From Pseudomonas sp. sp1636 (GTDB lineage Bacteria > Pseudomonadota > Gammaproteobacteria > Pseudomonadales > Pseudomonadaceae), in NCBI RefSeq assembly GCF_030376615.1, contig NZ_JARRAB010000012.1, forward strand, positions 62,001-126,000: a stretch of DNA of 64,000 nt. The letters are read 5' to 3'. Below are positions 8,549 through 17,579 of the stretch, piece by piece; position 1 is the first letter of the stretch; each line of letters starts with the position of its first letter. The position numbers and the translations under genes are program-made. The notes under the pieces are model-generated. The model saw only the letters and a list, made by a program, of their open reading frames with translations. It searched no databases and had not been told where the DNA came from.

Positions 8549-10717
8549 TTAGAACTCTAGCTCCGCACTGAAATACAGCAGGTGTCTTTGCTGGTAATTA
8601 TTCGCTGGCCAGGACAGCGGCTCATCGTCCAGGCGCTGCTGCAAGACACCGGCCAGTTCCAAGGCGGCGCTACCGATGACCATGCGTTTGGCCACGCGCA
8701 GATCCAGTCGTTCGAATCGATATTGGTTGAGCTGGTCGGCGCCGTAATAAAACAGCGCGCTCGACCAATCCTGGCCCCAGTCCCGCAGCCAGCCGACAGA
8801 GCCGCTGTGGCGTGGCGTAAGACGGCGATCAATCCGGTGGCTGGCGTCATAGTCGATGTAGGCGTAGCCGAGACGCAGGCGATCGCGCATGCTCAGCTGC
8901 CAATTCAGCTCAGTCTCGCTACCTTTCAGGCGCAGCTGATTGCCGTTGGTTGGCATGAATTGGTAAACCTTGAGGGGTTCGCTGATCAGGTTGTCGATTT
9001 CGTCATAGAACAGTTTGACGTCGAGGCTCAGGCCGATGTCGTTGAAGTGGCCGTTGTAGCCGAGCTCATGGGAATGAATGCGTTCCTGCTCGAGATTGCC
9101 GGGGCCAGCCGCCGTAGCGAAATAGTCGGCTTCGCTTTGGCCGGCGAGTGTTGGCTTCAGGTCGCGCACGCGGTACTGCCAGTCGGCATGGTTCTCGAAC
9201 ATGTCAGGGCTGCGCACCGCTTCGGAATACACGGCCCGCAGGCCGTGGGCGGGGGTGATCAGGTAGTTGAGGGCGAGGCGTGGCGAGAGCGAGGCGCTGG
9301 TCGCGCTGGCATCCTCCAGCATCGCGCCACCCTGCAACAGCCAATGCGGGTCGATGCGCCACTCGAACTGGCTGAACAGGCTCCAGGTGTCCCGGCTAAG
9401 TTCGCCGTTGAGGTAGACCTCGGAGTCGGCGCGGTCGTGGCGGTAGTTCAGCCCGCTGACCAGGCGCAGGTTGTCGGAGAGGCTCAGGGTGTCCTGTACT
9501 TCGAGATCGAAGCGGCTCTCGCGGGCGTCTTCGTTGATCAGGCCGCAAGAGTGGGCGAAGGCGCCAGAGGTCGGGTTGAAGGTGGCCGCGGCCTGCTGCA
9601 GTACCTGGGTGGCGAGGAGGCTCTGGGCTTGGCTGCCGCCAAGCGGTAGTTGCATGTTTTGCAACAGGGACTGGGTGTACTGCGGCGAAAGCTCCCATAG
9701 CTTGCGCAGCGCTGGACTGAACGCCAACTGACCCTCGCAGGCGCGCCACTGGCGCAGGCGTTCCCATTGCTGCAGGTTGGTCTGCACATACAGGCTGTGC
9801 TCAGGGTTGAAGTCGAGGTTCCAGCGCAGGCTGGTGGCGAAGTCACGGGCACGCACATCGGAATCGCGATCCTGCTCCCAGGGTTGCGCGGCGATCGGGA
9901 AGATCGGCTCGTAGCGGTTGTCGACCTGGTTGGTTCCCTCCTTGAGTGCCAGTTGCCAGTCCAGCGACTGCTTAGCGTCGAGTTCCTGGCTCAGGCGCAG
10001 GTTGAGGCGGTTGAGCCGTTTGCTGTCGCGAAAGTCGCTGTCATCGGCCCGCTGGTCAAAACCGTCATCCTGCAGGCCGGAGAGCGACAGGCGCAGGTCT
10101 CCGCCATCCCATCCCTGGCCATGGCTGGCATACCAGTCGTTGATACCGCGCTGGCCGCGGGTGTGTTTCAGGCGCGTGCCATGGGTGTCGCGGGGGGCGC
10201 GAGTGAGGATGTTGATTACGGCCATCAGGGCATTGGCGCCGTAGCTGACCGTGTTCGGGCCGCGGAACACTTCTATGCGCTCGATGTCTTCGAGGGCCAC
10301 GGGAATATCGTCCCAGTCGACCTGGGCGAAACCTGCGCGATAGACCGAGCGGCCGTCTACCAGTACTTGCATGCGCCGGGCCTGGGTAGCGCTGCTGCCG
10401 TGGTAATTGACCGTGGTCGAATTACCGCTTTGCGGTACCACCAGCATGCCGGGCACCAGACGCAGCAACTCCGGCAGGCTGCGTGCCCCGCTGGCGCGGA
10501 TCAACTGGCGGTCGAGTACGCTGATGCTTCCAGGAACCGCCGCGGGCGCTTGTTGCAGGCGGGTGGCGGTGAGAATCTCGGGTAGTGGCTGCCCAAGCTC
10601 GAACAAATCGTTGGCCTGCGCCAGATTCGCCGTCAAGAGAGTCCACAGGCTCAGAGAGCGCGCAACTGCAGGATTGATCGCCACGCAACGGCCTTGTTCG
10701 TGTTGAAAGTGCGGCAT
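8549..10717 (-). CDS. TonB-dependent outer-membrane receptor
   Basis: A receptor of about 722 residues with a signal peptide, a plug domain ([57 protein letters not shown]) and a long beta-barrel ending in an aromatic residue ([11 protein letters not shown]), typical of outer-membrane insertion. An N-terminal segment [16 protein letters not shown] may hold the TonB box. The substrate is not evident. The start is uncertain: ATG 10717 is used here, but a GTG 11 codons downstream ([10 protein letters not shown]) would give a tidier signal peptide. It is the first gene of a receptor, binding-protein and hybrid-kinase operon, with a 31-bp gap to the next gene. It is divergent from gpsA. Confidence 0.88.
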   Translation of the reverse strand: MPHFQHEQGRCVAINPAVARSLSLWTLLTANLAQANDLFELGQPLPEILTATRLQQAPAAVPGSISVLDRQLIRASGARSLPELLRLVPGMLVVPQSGNSTTVNYHGSSATQARRMQVLVDGRSVYRAGFAQVDWDDIPVALEDIERIEVFRGPNTVSYGANALMAVINILTRAPRDTHGTRLKHTRGQRGINDWYASHGQGWDGGDLRLSLSGLQDDGFDQRADDSDFRDSKRLNRLNLRLSQELDAKQSLDWQLALKEGTNQVDNRYEPIFPIAAQPWEQDRDSDVRARDFATSLRWNLDFNPEHSLYVQTNLQQWERLRQWRACEGQLAFSPALRKLWELSPQYTQSLLQNMQLPLGGSQAQSLLATQVLQQAAATFNPTSGAFAHSCGLINEDARESRFDLEVQDTLSLSDNLRLVSGLNYRHDRADSEVYLNGELSRDTWSLFSQFEWRIDPHWLLQGGAMLEDASATSASLSPRLALNYLITPAHGLRAVYSEAVRSPDMFENHADWQYRVRDLKPTLAGQSEADYFATAAGPGNLEQERIHSHELGYNGHFNDIGLSLDVKLFYDEIDNLISEPLKVYQFMPTNGNQLRLKGSETELNWQLSMRDRLRLGYAYIDYDASHRIDRRLTPRHSGSVGWLRDWGQDWSSALFYYGADQLNQYRFERLDLRVAKRMVIGSAALELAGVLQQRLDDEPLSWPANNYQQRHLLYFSAELEF

Positions 10718-10806
10718 GTTAACCGAGCTGCACGGCTTTTTCAGTCTGAGGTATGCGCTTACCTGCATTTCTGTCTGGCGCAAGGGCTGCTGGCGTCTGC
10801 TAAAAG

Positions 10807-10835
10807 CTGGCCGCAGGCCCCTCGGCCCGTATAAT
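10807..10835 (+). promoter_or_regulatory. Probable sigma-70 promoter of gpsA
   Basis: A perfect TATAAT at 10830-10835 lies 42 bp before the gpsA ATG. It is preceded after a 17-bp spacer by CTGGCC (10807-10812), a weak -35. Confidence 0.55.
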
Positions 10836-10877
10836 GCCCAGAGATTGCCATCGTGCATGGCCCAAAACGGATACCTT

Positions 10878-11900
10878 ATGACAGAGCAGCAACCCATAGC
10901 CGTACTTGGCGGCGGCAGCTTCGGCACTGCGATTGCGAACCTGCTGGCGGAGAATGGTCAGCAGGTGTTGCATTGGATGCGCGACCCGGATCAGGTCGAG
11001 GCCATCCTCGCCACTCGCGAAAACCCGCGCTATCTCCAAGGGGTGAAGATTCACCCCGGCGTCGAACCCCTTACCGATCTCGCCGCGACCCTGGGTGCCT
11101 GTCAGTTGGTGTTTGTCGCCTTGCCCTCCAGCGCCCTGCGTCAGGCGCTGCAGCCGGTAACCGAGCGGCTCGCCGGCAAATTGCTGGTCAGCACCACCAA
11201 GGGTATCGAGGCGCATGGCTTCAAACTGATGAGCCAGGTTCTCGAAGAGGTCGCCCCGCAGGCGCGTATCGGCGTACTGTCCGGGCCGAACCTGGCCAGA
11301 GAGGTCGCCGAGCACGCCCTGACCGCCACGGTGATCGCCAGCGAGGATGACGAGCTGTGCCTGCGGGTGCAGGAGGCCCTGCATGGCCGCACCTTCCGCG
11401 TCTATGCCAGTGGCGACCGTTTTGGCGTGGAGCTGGGCGGCGCACTGAAGAATGTCTACGCGATCATCGCCGGCATGGCCTCGGCCATGGGCATGGGCGA
11501 GAACACCCGCAGCATGCTGATCACCCGTGCATTGGCGGAGATGACCCGTTTTGCCGTGCAACTGGGCGCCAACCCCATGACCTTCCTCGGCCTGGCCGGG
11601 GTCGGCGATTTGATCGTCACCTGTTCGTCGGCGAAAAGCCGCAACTATCAGGTCGGCTTCGCCCTGGGCGAGGGCTTGAGTCTCGAGGATGCGGTGGAGC
11701 GCTTGGGCGAGGTGGCGGAAGGGGTCAACACCATCAAGGTGCTCAAGGCCAAGGCCGAGGAATTGCAGATCTATATGCCGCTGGTCGCGGGTTTGCATGC
11801 CATTCTGTTCGAGGGCCGCACGCTGAATCAGGTGATCGAGGCACTGATGTTGGCGGAGCCCAAGACCGACGTCGACTTTATTCCCACCACGGGTTTCTGA
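10878..11900 (+). CDS. gpsA: Glycerol-3-phosphate dehydrogenase [NAD(P)+]
   Basis: A 340-residue cytosolic enzyme that reduces dihydroxyacetone phosphate to sn-glycerol-3-phosphate for phospholipid synthesis. It has an N-terminal Rossmann motif ([21 protein letters not shown]), the substrate-binding stretch [14 protein letters not shown] with the catalytic lysine, and [14 protein letters not shown], at the normal family length. ATG 10878 is chosen because the glycine-rich loop follows after the usual eight or so residues. It heads a plus-strand run with a DUF4389-type protein and sixA. Confidence 0.96.
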   Translation: MTEQQPIAVLGGGSFGTAIANLLAENGQQVLHWMRDPDQVEAILATRENPRYLQGVKIHPGVEPLTDLAATLGACQLVFVALPSSALRQALQPVTERLAGKLLVSTTKGIEAHGFKLMSQVLEEVAPQARIGVLSGPNLAREVAEHALTATVIASEDDELCLRVQEALHGRTFRVYASGDRFGVELGGALKNVYAIIAGMASAMGMGENTRSMLITRALAEMTRFAVQLGANPMTFLGLAGVGDLIVTCSSAKSRNYQVGFALGEGLSLEDAVERLGEVAEGVNTIKVLKAKAEELQIYMPLVAGLHAILFEGRTLNQVIEALMLAEPKTDVDFIPTTGF

Positions 11901-11925
11901 CCCGCGACTGCACAAGGAGATTTTC

Positions 11926-12273
11926 ATGAGCGAAGCGCCTAAAGAACTGGAGCGCGAGTCCATTCTGTTGCGGATTCTGTGGATGGCGGTGTTCGTCATC
12001 GTCTGGCAACTGGCCGAGTTGGTGCTCGGCGGCGTGGTCTTGCTGCAGTTGGGCTACCGGCTGTTTTATGGCGCGCCCAGTGCCAGCCTGCTCGGCTTCG
12101 GCGACAGCCTGAGCCAATACCTGGCGCAGATCGGTCGCTTCGGCACCTTCAATAGCGAAGAAAAGCCCTGGCCCTTCGCCGATTGGCCGACCCCGCAAGC
12201 CGCGCAAGGTCAAGCGCCGCATAGCGTGCCGCCGGCCGCGCACCCGGTGCGTGACGAAGAGCCGAAGTTGTGA
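11926..12273 (+). CDS. DUF4389-like small membrane protein
   Basis: A 115-residue protein with one or two hydrophobic helices (about residues 15-50, LLRILWMAVFVIVWQLAELVLGGVVLLQLGYRLF), then a hydrophilic, proline-rich tail. It resembles DUF4389 proteins, which are of unknown function. AAGGAG lies 7-8 bp upstream of the ATG. It is 25 bp after gpsA and 10 bp before sixA, so it is almost certainly cotranscribed. Confidence 0.8.
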   Translation: MSEAPKELERESILLRILWMAVFVIVWQLAELVLGGVVLLQLGYRLFYGAPSASLLGFGDSLSQYLAQIGRFGTFNSEEKPWPFADWPTPQAAQGQAPHSVPPAAHPVRDEEPKL

Positions 12274-12283
12274 GGGAGAGGCA

Positions 12284-12748
12284 ATGAGGCTGTGGTTGCT
12301 GCGCCATGGCGAGGCCGAGGCGCAGGCGCGCAGCGATGCCGAACGCGGCCTGACGGCGCGTGGCCGCCAGGAGGTTCTCCAGGCCGCGTTACAGCTGGAG
12401 GGGCGTGCGCTTGGCGCGATCCTGGCCAGCCCCTATGTGCGTGCGCAACAAACCGCCGCACTGGTGCGCGAAGCCCTGGGCTTCACCGCTGGCGTCCAGA
12501 CCGTGCCCTGGCTGACCCCCGATAGCGACCCGCGCGAAGTGCTCAGGCAGCTCGACCATTACCCTCAGAACGAGCTTTTGCTGGTCACCCACCAACCGCT
12601 GGTTGGAGCCTTGGCCGGGCTGTTGATCCATGGTCACCGGCAGCAGGCACTGCCCATGTACCCCGCCAGCCTGGCCGAGCTGGAGGGCGATGTGCTCGCC
12701 GCCGGTCTGATGGATTTGCTGGCTGTGGTGCACCCGCGCCACGGCTGA
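12284..12748 (+). CDS. sixA: Phosphohistidine phosphatase SixA
   Basis: A 154-residue member of the histidine phosphatase (phosphoglycerate-mutase-like) superfamily. The catalytic RHG triad is at residues 7-9 (LWLLRHGEAE), the second histidine is in VTHQPLVG, and SPYVRAQQTA is conserved. SixA removes phosphate from histidines of phosphotransfer proteins. The ATG at 12284 has GGGAGAG 4-5 bp upstream and starts the beta strand leading to RHG; an earlier in-frame ATG (12251) lies inside the previous gene. It is the last gene of the gpsA unit. Confidence 0.9.
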   Translation: MRLWLLRHGEAEAQARSDAERGLTARGRQEVLQAALQLEGRALGAILASPYVRAQQTAALVREALGFTAGVQTVPWLTPDSDPREVLRQLDHYPQNELLLVTHQPLVGALAGLLIHGHRQQALPMYPASLAELEGDVLAAGLMDLLAVVHPRHG

Positions 12749-12779
12749 AAGCGGGCTACACAGCGAAACATTTCTTCAC

Positions 12780-12832
12780 TTGCGGCTTGCCTTTGTGCGT
12801 GGAATAGTCCAACCAAGCAATTGCTTGGTTGG
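12780..12832 (+). promoter_or_regulatory. Promoter plus 24-bp perfect palindrome (TetR-type operator candidate) of the acyl-CoA ligase gene
   Basis: TTGCGG (12780-12785), a 17-bp spacer and AATAGT (12803-12808) make a plausible sigma-70 promoter. Immediately downstream is a perfect 24-bp palindrome (12809-12832), CCAACCAAGCAA followed by its exact complement. It covers the expected transcription start and lies 30 bp before the GTG start. Its position and symmetry suggest a repressor site; no regulator gene is adjacent. Confidence 0.6.
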
Positions 12833-12862
12833 CTCCACAAAAATAACAAAGGAGGAAGCCCT

Positions 12863-14530
12863 GTGGCCGATGCGATCCGTTTGCCGCTGGCGGTGTTTTA
12901 CCAGCGTGAAGCTCGTCACCCGAATAAGCGCTACATGGTTCAGCCGTTGCCGGGCGGTCAGCTGGAGGAGTTGAGTTGGGCGGATGTCGGCGCGCAGGCA
13001 CGCCGCAGTGCCAACTGGCTGCGCAGCCGGGAACTGCCGCAAGGCAGCCGCATCGCGATCATCTCCAAAAACTGTGCGCATTGGATCATTGCCGACCTGG
13101 CGATCTGGATGGCCGGACACGTCTCGGTGCCGCTCTACCCGAACCTGACCGCCGAGTCGGTGCGCCAGGTGCTCGACCATTCCGAGGCGGCGCTGGTGTT
13201 CATCGGTAAGCTGGACGATTGGCCGGGCATGGCGGCGGGGGTGCCTGATAATCTGCCAACCATCGGTTTGCCGCTGCGCCCGCCAGGACAATTCAGTTAC
13301 CTGTGGGACGATTTGCAAGCCTGTGCGCCGATCCAGGATGATCCCACGCCGGCGGCCGATCAACTGGCCAGCATCATTTATACTTCCGGCACCACCGGCA
13401 TGCCCAAAGGGGTGATGCACAATTTCAGCAACCTGGGTTTTGCCGCCAGCCATGCCGTCGAGTTGTTCGGTGTCGATGAAGACGATCGGGTCTTGTCCTA
13501 CCTGCCGCTGTGCCATGTGGCCGAGCGCATGTTCGTCGAGTTGGCGTCGATCTATGCGGGGCAGACGGTGTTCTTCGCCGAGAGCCTGGAGACCTTCCTC
13601 GACGATCTCAGGCGTGCCCGGCCGACGGTGCTCTTTGGCGTGCCGCGGATCTGGAGCAAATTCCAGATGGGGGTGTACAGCAAGATGTCGGCTGCACGGC
13701 TCGACTTCCTGCTCAAGTTGCCGCTGATCGGCCGCCTGGTCGGCAACAAGATCCTCGCCGGTCTTGGTCTGGATGCGCTGCGCTATGCCCTGTCCGGCGC
13801 CGCGCCCGTGCCTGAAACCTTGCTCGACTGGTACCAGCGCCTGGGCCTGGAAGTGCTCGAGGTCTATGGCATGACCGAGAACTGCGGCTATTCCCATGTC
13901 TGCCGGCCGGGCAGGTTCAAACCCGGCTGGATTGGCCAGAACAACCCCGGTGTCGAGGTGCGCATCGCCGCGGATGGCGAAGTACAGGTGCGCAGTGGCG
14001 CGACCATGCAGGGTTATTACCAGGATCCGCAGAAAACCGCGGAAACCATCAGCGCCGATGGTTTTCTACGTACCGGCGACAAGGGCGAGCAGGATGGCGA
14101 AGGCAACCTGCGGTTGACCGGGCGGATCAAGGAAATCTTCAAGACCAGCAAGGGCAAATATGTCGCCCCGGCGCCGATCGAGAACCTTCTGGCGGTGCAT
14201 TCGCGCATCGAGCAGGTGTGTGTGGTCGGCGATGGCATGGCCCAGCCCTTGGCGCTGTGCGTGCTCTCCGAAGTCGGCCGCCGGGAAGCGAGCAATGGGA
14301 TCCGTGGCGACTTGGAGAGCAGTCTCAAGAGCCTGCTCGAACAGGTCAATCAGGCGCTCGACAAGCACGAGCGTGTGCAGCGGCTGGTGTTGGTCAAAGA
14401 CGTCTGGGCGGTGGACAACGGCTTCCTCACGCCGACCCTGAAGATCAAACGCACGGTGGTCGAAGGCACCTACGGGCCGTACTTCGCCGATTGGGTCGAG
14501 CGCGGCGAAACGGTGCTGTGGCACGAGTGA
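12863..14530 (+). CDS. AMP-dependent synthetase/ligase (long-chain acyl-CoA synthetase-like)
   Basis: A 555-residue adenylate-forming enzyme expected to activate a fatty acid or other carboxylate to its CoA thioester. The phosphate-binding loop YTSGTTGMPKG is at 173-183. The adenine motif VYGMTENCGYS, the TGD motif (LRTGDKGEQD) and the C-terminal lysine region (LTPTLKIKRTVVE) are all present. GTG 12863 is taken as the start because AAAGGAGG lies 7 bp upstream; earlier in-frame codons run back into the palindromic operator. Immediately downstream is a hotdog thioesterase, so ligase and thioesterase may act on the same acyl chains. Specificity cannot be read from sequence. Confidence 0.9.
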   Translation: MADAIRLPLAVFYQREARHPNKRYMVQPLPGGQLEELSWADVGAQARRSANWLRSRELPQGSRIAIISKNCAHWIIADLAIWMAGHVSVPLYPNLTAESVRQVLDHSEAALVFIGKLDDWPGMAAGVPDNLPTIGLPLRPPGQFSYLWDDLQACAPIQDDPTPAADQLASIIYTSGTTGMPKGVMHNFSNLGFAASHAVELFGVDEDDRVLSYLPLCHVAERMFVELASIYAGQTVFFAESLETFLDDLRRARPTVLFGVPRIWSKFQMGVYSKMSAARLDFLLKLPLIGRLVGNKILAGLGLDALRYALSGAAPVPETLLDWYQRLGLEVLEVYGMTENCGYSHVCRPGRFKPGWIGQNNPGVEVRIAADGEVQVRSGATMQGYYQDPQKTAETISADGFLRTGDKGEQDGEGNLRLTGRIKEIFKTSKGKYVAPAPIENLLAVHSRIEQVCVVGDGMAQPLALCVLSEVGRREASNGIRGDLESSLKSLLEQVNQALDKHERVQRLVLVKDVWAVDNGFLTPTLKIKRTVVEGTYGPYFADWVERGETVLWHE

Positions 14531-14532
14531 CG

Positions 14533-14563
14533 GGTTCGGATTGGGGTGTCCCCGGGCCGAACC
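14533..14563 (+). terminator. Hairpin between acyl-CoA ligase and thioesterase genes
   Basis: GGTTCGG (14533-14539) pairs with CCGAACC (14557-14563), with an inner GGGG-TGT-CCCC hairpin, followed by GCTTTCCTT. The T-run is poor, so it may act as an attenuator or only partly terminate. Confidence 0.4.
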
Positions 14564-14594
14564 GCTTTCCTTAAACCGCAAAAAAGGATTTCCC

Positions 14595-15041
14595 ATGAGC
14601 CTGTGGCGGCAAACTCCGGATATCGAACAGCTCAATGCGACCTTGAGCAACACCATCGGCGAGCAGTTGGACATTCGCTTCGAATCCTTCGACGCCGACT
14701 CCATCAGCGCCAGCATGGCGGTCGACTCGCGCACCCATCAGCCCTATGGCCTGTTGCACGGCGGCGCCTCGGTGGTGCTGGCGGAAACCCTCGGTTCCAT
14801 GGCCAGTTATCTGTGTATCGACAGCAGCCGGTTCTATTGCGTCGGTCTGGAGGTCAACGCCAACCACCTGCGCGGGCTGCGCAGCGGGCGGGTCACGGCG
14901 GTGGCGCGCGCCGTGCACCTGGGGCGCAGCACCCATGTCTGGGATATTCGCCTGAGCGGCGAGGATGGCAAAATCAGCTGCATCTCGCGACTGACCATGG
15001 CCATAGTGCCGTTGGGCGAGAACGGCCCGGCGCTACGTTGA
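14595..15041 (+). CDS. PaaI-family hotdog thioesterase
   Basis: A 148-residue single-hotdog acyl-CoA thioesterase. The family signature YGLLHGGASVVLAETLGSMAS places the HGG turn and the catalytic acidic residue on the long helix. Homologues hydrolyse aryl- or acyl-CoA thioesters. AAAAAGGA lies 6-7 bp upstream of the ATG. It follows the acyl-CoA ligase by 64 bp, and the pair probably works in one pathway of acyl-CoA turnover or proofreading. Confidence 0.88.
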   Translation: MSLWRQTPDIEQLNATLSNTIGEQLDIRFESFDADSISASMAVDSRTHQPYGLLHGGASVVLAETLGSMASYLCIDSSRFYCVGLEVNANHLRGLRSGRVTAVARAVHLGRSTHVWDIRLSGEDGKISCISRLTMAIVPLGENGPALR

Positions 15042-15188
15042 ATCAAACAGCCGGAAGCCGATGCGGACGTGCTGGCGTGCTTCCCATTGGCTTTGGCCAT
15101 AGTGCCGTCATTCGCTGGCCGTTTCGCCATTGCCGTGCCGGCGCGGCTGCCGGACAATCCACGGATCATTTCGCTTAAGCCTGCCGCC

Positions 15189-15998
15189 ATGACTCAGCCC
15201 GTGTTCTTCGCCCATGCCAATGGTTTTCCCTCGGCCACCTACGGCAAGTTGTTTGCTGCCCTGGCTCCGGATTATCGGGTGCTGCATCTGTCGCAACATG
15301 GTCACGACCCGCGCTTTCCGGTGAATGACAACTGGAGCAACCTGGTCGACGAGCTGTTGCATCATCTCGAGCAACACGGCGAACCGGTGTGGGGGGTGGG
15401 GCATTCCCTTGGCGGTGTGCTGCACTACCATGCGGCGCTGCTGCGCCCGGAGCTGTATCGCGGGGTGGTGATGCTCGATTCGCCGGTGCTGACCCTGGCC
15501 GACCGCATGGTCATTCGCGCGGCCAAGCGTTTCGGTTTTATCGACCGCATCACCCCGGCCGGGCGCACCCTGGGCCGGCGCGAAGAGTTCGCCGACCTGA
15601 ACGAGGCGCGCGGTTACTTCGCCAGCAAGAGCCTGTTTCGCCGTTTCGATCCGGAATGCCTGGATGCCTACCTGCAGCATGGCCTGCATGGCAGCGGACA
15701 GAACCTGCGCCTGCGCTTCGACCCGGCCACCGAGATCAGTATCTATCGCAGCGTGCCGCATACCAGCCCGGGGCGGCCGCAGCAATTGCAAGTGCCGCTG
15801 GCGATGATCCGTGGCCGGCACAGCCGGGTGGTGCTGGCGCATCACGCGCGCCTGATTCGGCGCATGGCCAAGGGCGAATACCTGACCCTGCCGGGCGGGC
15901 ACATGTTCCCCCTGGAACGCCCGCAGGACACGGCCGGGCTGTTGCGCTCGCTGTTCCAGCGCTGGTCCGGCCAACCCCCTGTCGAGGCGTGCGCATGA
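15189..15998 (+). CDS. Alpha/beta hydrolase
   Basis: A 269-residue alpha/beta-hydrolase fold protein. The oxyanion region FFAHANGFPS, the nucleophile elbow GVGHSLGG (S73) and the late GGHMFPLE (His) are visible. No signal peptide is seen if ATG 15189 is the start; earlier in-frame starts lack a ribosome-binding site and encode an unlikely N-terminus. It may be a lipase/esterase. Its stop overlaps the start of a second hydrolase by 4 bp (ATGA), so the two are translationally coupled. Confidence 0.85.
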   Translation: MTQPVFFAHANGFPSATYGKLFAALAPDYRVLHLSQHGHDPRFPVNDNWSNLVDELLHHLEQHGEPVWGVGHSLGGVLHYHAALLRPELYRGVVMLDSPVLTLADRMVIRAAKRFGFIDRITPAGRTLGRREEFADLNEARGYFASKSLFRRFDPECLDAYLQHGLHGSGQNLRLRFDPATEISIYRSVPHTSPGRPQQLQVPLAMIRGRHSRVVLAHHARLIRRMAKGEYLTLPGGHMFPLERPQDTAGLLRSLFQRWSGQPPVEACA

Positions 15999-16858
15999 GT
16001 CTGCCGGTCGAGGAAGTACGCCTGCGCCTGCCGCATATCGAGCTGGCGGCGCATCTGTATGGCCCGGTGGACGGCCTGCCGGTGATCGCCTTGCATGGCT
16101 GGCTGGACAATGCCGCGAGTTTCGCCCGACTGGCGCCCAAGTTGTCGGGGCTGCGCATCGTTGCCCTGGATTTCGCCGGGCATGGCCATTCCGATCACCG
16201 CCCGCCGGGGGGCAGCTACGCAATCTGGGATTACGTGCATGATGTCCTGCAGGTGGCCGAACAGTTCGGCTGGCAGCGTTTTTCCCTGCTCGGTCATTCG
16301 ATGGGCGCCATCGTCGCGGTCTTGCTGGCCGGTGCGCTGCCCGAGCGGGTCGAGCGTCTGGCGCTGATCGATGGCTTGATCCCCTACACCGGCGAGGCCG
16401 ACACGGCGCCGCAGAAACTGGCCGAGGCGCTCAAGGCGCAGATGGCCCTGGCCGGCAAACGCAAGCCGGTGTACGCCGAATTCGGGCGGGCGGTCGAGGC
16501 GCGCATGCGCGGGGTCGGCGCGGTCAGCCGCGAAGCCGCCGAGCTGTTGGCCCAGCGCGGCCTGATGCCGGTACCCGGCGGCTACACCTGGCGTACCGAC
16601 AGCCGCCTGACCCTGCCGTCGCCGCTGCGCCTGACCCATGCCCATGCCATGGCCTTCGTCCGGAGCCTGCAGTGTCCGGTGAGTTTGCTGCTGGCCGAGC
16701 AGGGCATGCTCCTGGCGCAGCCAGGTTTCGCACAGTTGTTGAACGGCTTGCCGTTCGGCCTGAGCCGTCTGCCGGGCGGGCATCATCTGCACCTGGACGA
16801 TGAGGTCGGCGCGCAACTCGTAGCAGACTGTTTCAATCCTTTCTTGCGCCCGTCTTGA
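15995..16858 (+). CDS. Alpha/beta hydrolase
   Basis: A 287-residue alpha/beta hydrolase with HGWLDNAASF (oxyanion loop), the nucleophile elbow LLGHSMGAI (S102) and a C-terminal GGHHLHLD catalytic histidine. The DFAGHGHSDHRP motif is typical of serine hydrolases of the epoxide hydrolase/esterase group. It overlaps the upstream hydrolase gene by 4 bp, and the tandem arrangement suggests a paralogous or cooperating pair. The substrate is unknown. Confidence 0.87.
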   Translation: MSLPVEEVRLRLPHIELAAHLYGPVDGLPVIALHGWLDNAASFARLAPKLSGLRIVALDFAGHGHSDHRPPGGSYAIWDYVHDVLQVAEQFGWQRFSLLGHSMGAIVAVLLAGALPERVERLALIDGLIPYTGEADTAPQKLAEALKAQMALAGKRKPVYAEFGRAVEARMRGVGAVSREAAELLAQRGLMPVPGGYTWRTDSRLTLPSPLRLTHAHAMAFVRSLQCPVSLLLAEQGMLLAQPGFAQLLNGLPFGLSRLPGGHHLHLDDEVGAQLVADCFNPFLRPS

Positions 16859-16908
16859 CTTGCTAAAGGCAACTGCGGAAGGTGGGGCCGATTGCAATGG
16901 AGAATCGC

Positions 16909-17571
16909 ATGATCGACCTTTATACCGCGGCGACCCCCAATGGCCACAAAGTGTCCATCGCGCTCGAGGAGCTGCAGCTGCCCTACAGCCTGCATACGCT
17001 GAGTTTCGAGGATAAAGAGCAGAAAACCCCGGGCTTTCTCAAGATCAACCCCAATGGCCGGATTCCGGCGATCGTCGACCGTGACAACGGTGATTTCGCC
17101 GTGTTCGAGTCCGGCGCGATTCTGATCTACCTCGCCGAGCTGACCGGGCAACTGCTGCCGCAGGACATCAAGGGGCGCTCGCTGGTGTTGCAGTGGCTGA
17201 TGTTCCAGATGGGCGGGATTGGCCCGATGCAGGGTCAGGCCAATGTGTTCTTCCGCTATTTTCCGGAGAAGCTGCAGGGCCCCATCGACCGTTACCAGCA
17301 CGAAACCCGACGCCTCTACGAAGTCCTGAATACGCGCCTGGGCGAAGTCGAATACCTGGCCGGCGACTACAGCATCGCCGATATCGCCACTTACCCTTGG
17401 GTGCGCATCCATGACTGGTCGGGCGTTGCGGTCGAGGGGCTGGAACACTTGCAGCGCTGGCTGGCGGCGCTCGACGGTCGCCCGGCGGTGCAGCGCGGCC
17501 TGCTGGTGCCAGCGCGTCAAGTCGCGGACGACGCGGCGGTGAAAACCGCCCAGTCGATGTTGATTCGATGA
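16909..17571 (+). CDS. Glutathione S-transferase, YfcG/nu-class-like
   Basis: A 220-residue GST with a thioredoxin-like N-domain ([33 protein letters not shown], the glutathione-binding ESxAI turn) and an alpha-helical C-domain ([21 protein letters not shown]). The TPNG(H)K start resembles nu-class (YfcG) enzymes with disulfide-reductase activity. ATG 16909 is preferred because GGAGA lies 7 bp upstream; ATG 16897 and GTG 16882 are weaker alternatives. The next gene follows within about 10 bp. Confidence 0.9.
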   Translation: MIDLYTAATPNGHKVSIALEELQLPYSLHTLSFEDKEQKTPGFLKINPNGRIPAIVDRDNGDFAVFESGAILIYLAELTGQLLPQDIKGRSLVLQWLMFQMGGIGPMQGQANVFFRYFPEKLQGPIDRYQHETRRLYEVLNTRLGEVEYLAGDYSIADIATYPWVRIHDWSGVAVEGLEHLQRWLAALDGRPAVQRGLLVPARQVADDAAVKTAQSMLIR

Positions 17572-17579
17572 GGGCGCCT

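Noticed and set aside
8582..9649. 355-codon open frame on the plus strand opposite the TonB receptor
   Set aside because: Antisense shadow; the TonB receptor on the other strand has plug and barrel signatures throughout.
12251..12283. Earlier in-frame ATG for sixA
   Set aside because: It lies inside the preceding coding region and lacks a ribosome-binding site, whereas ATG 12284 has GGGAGAG and a normal N-terminus.
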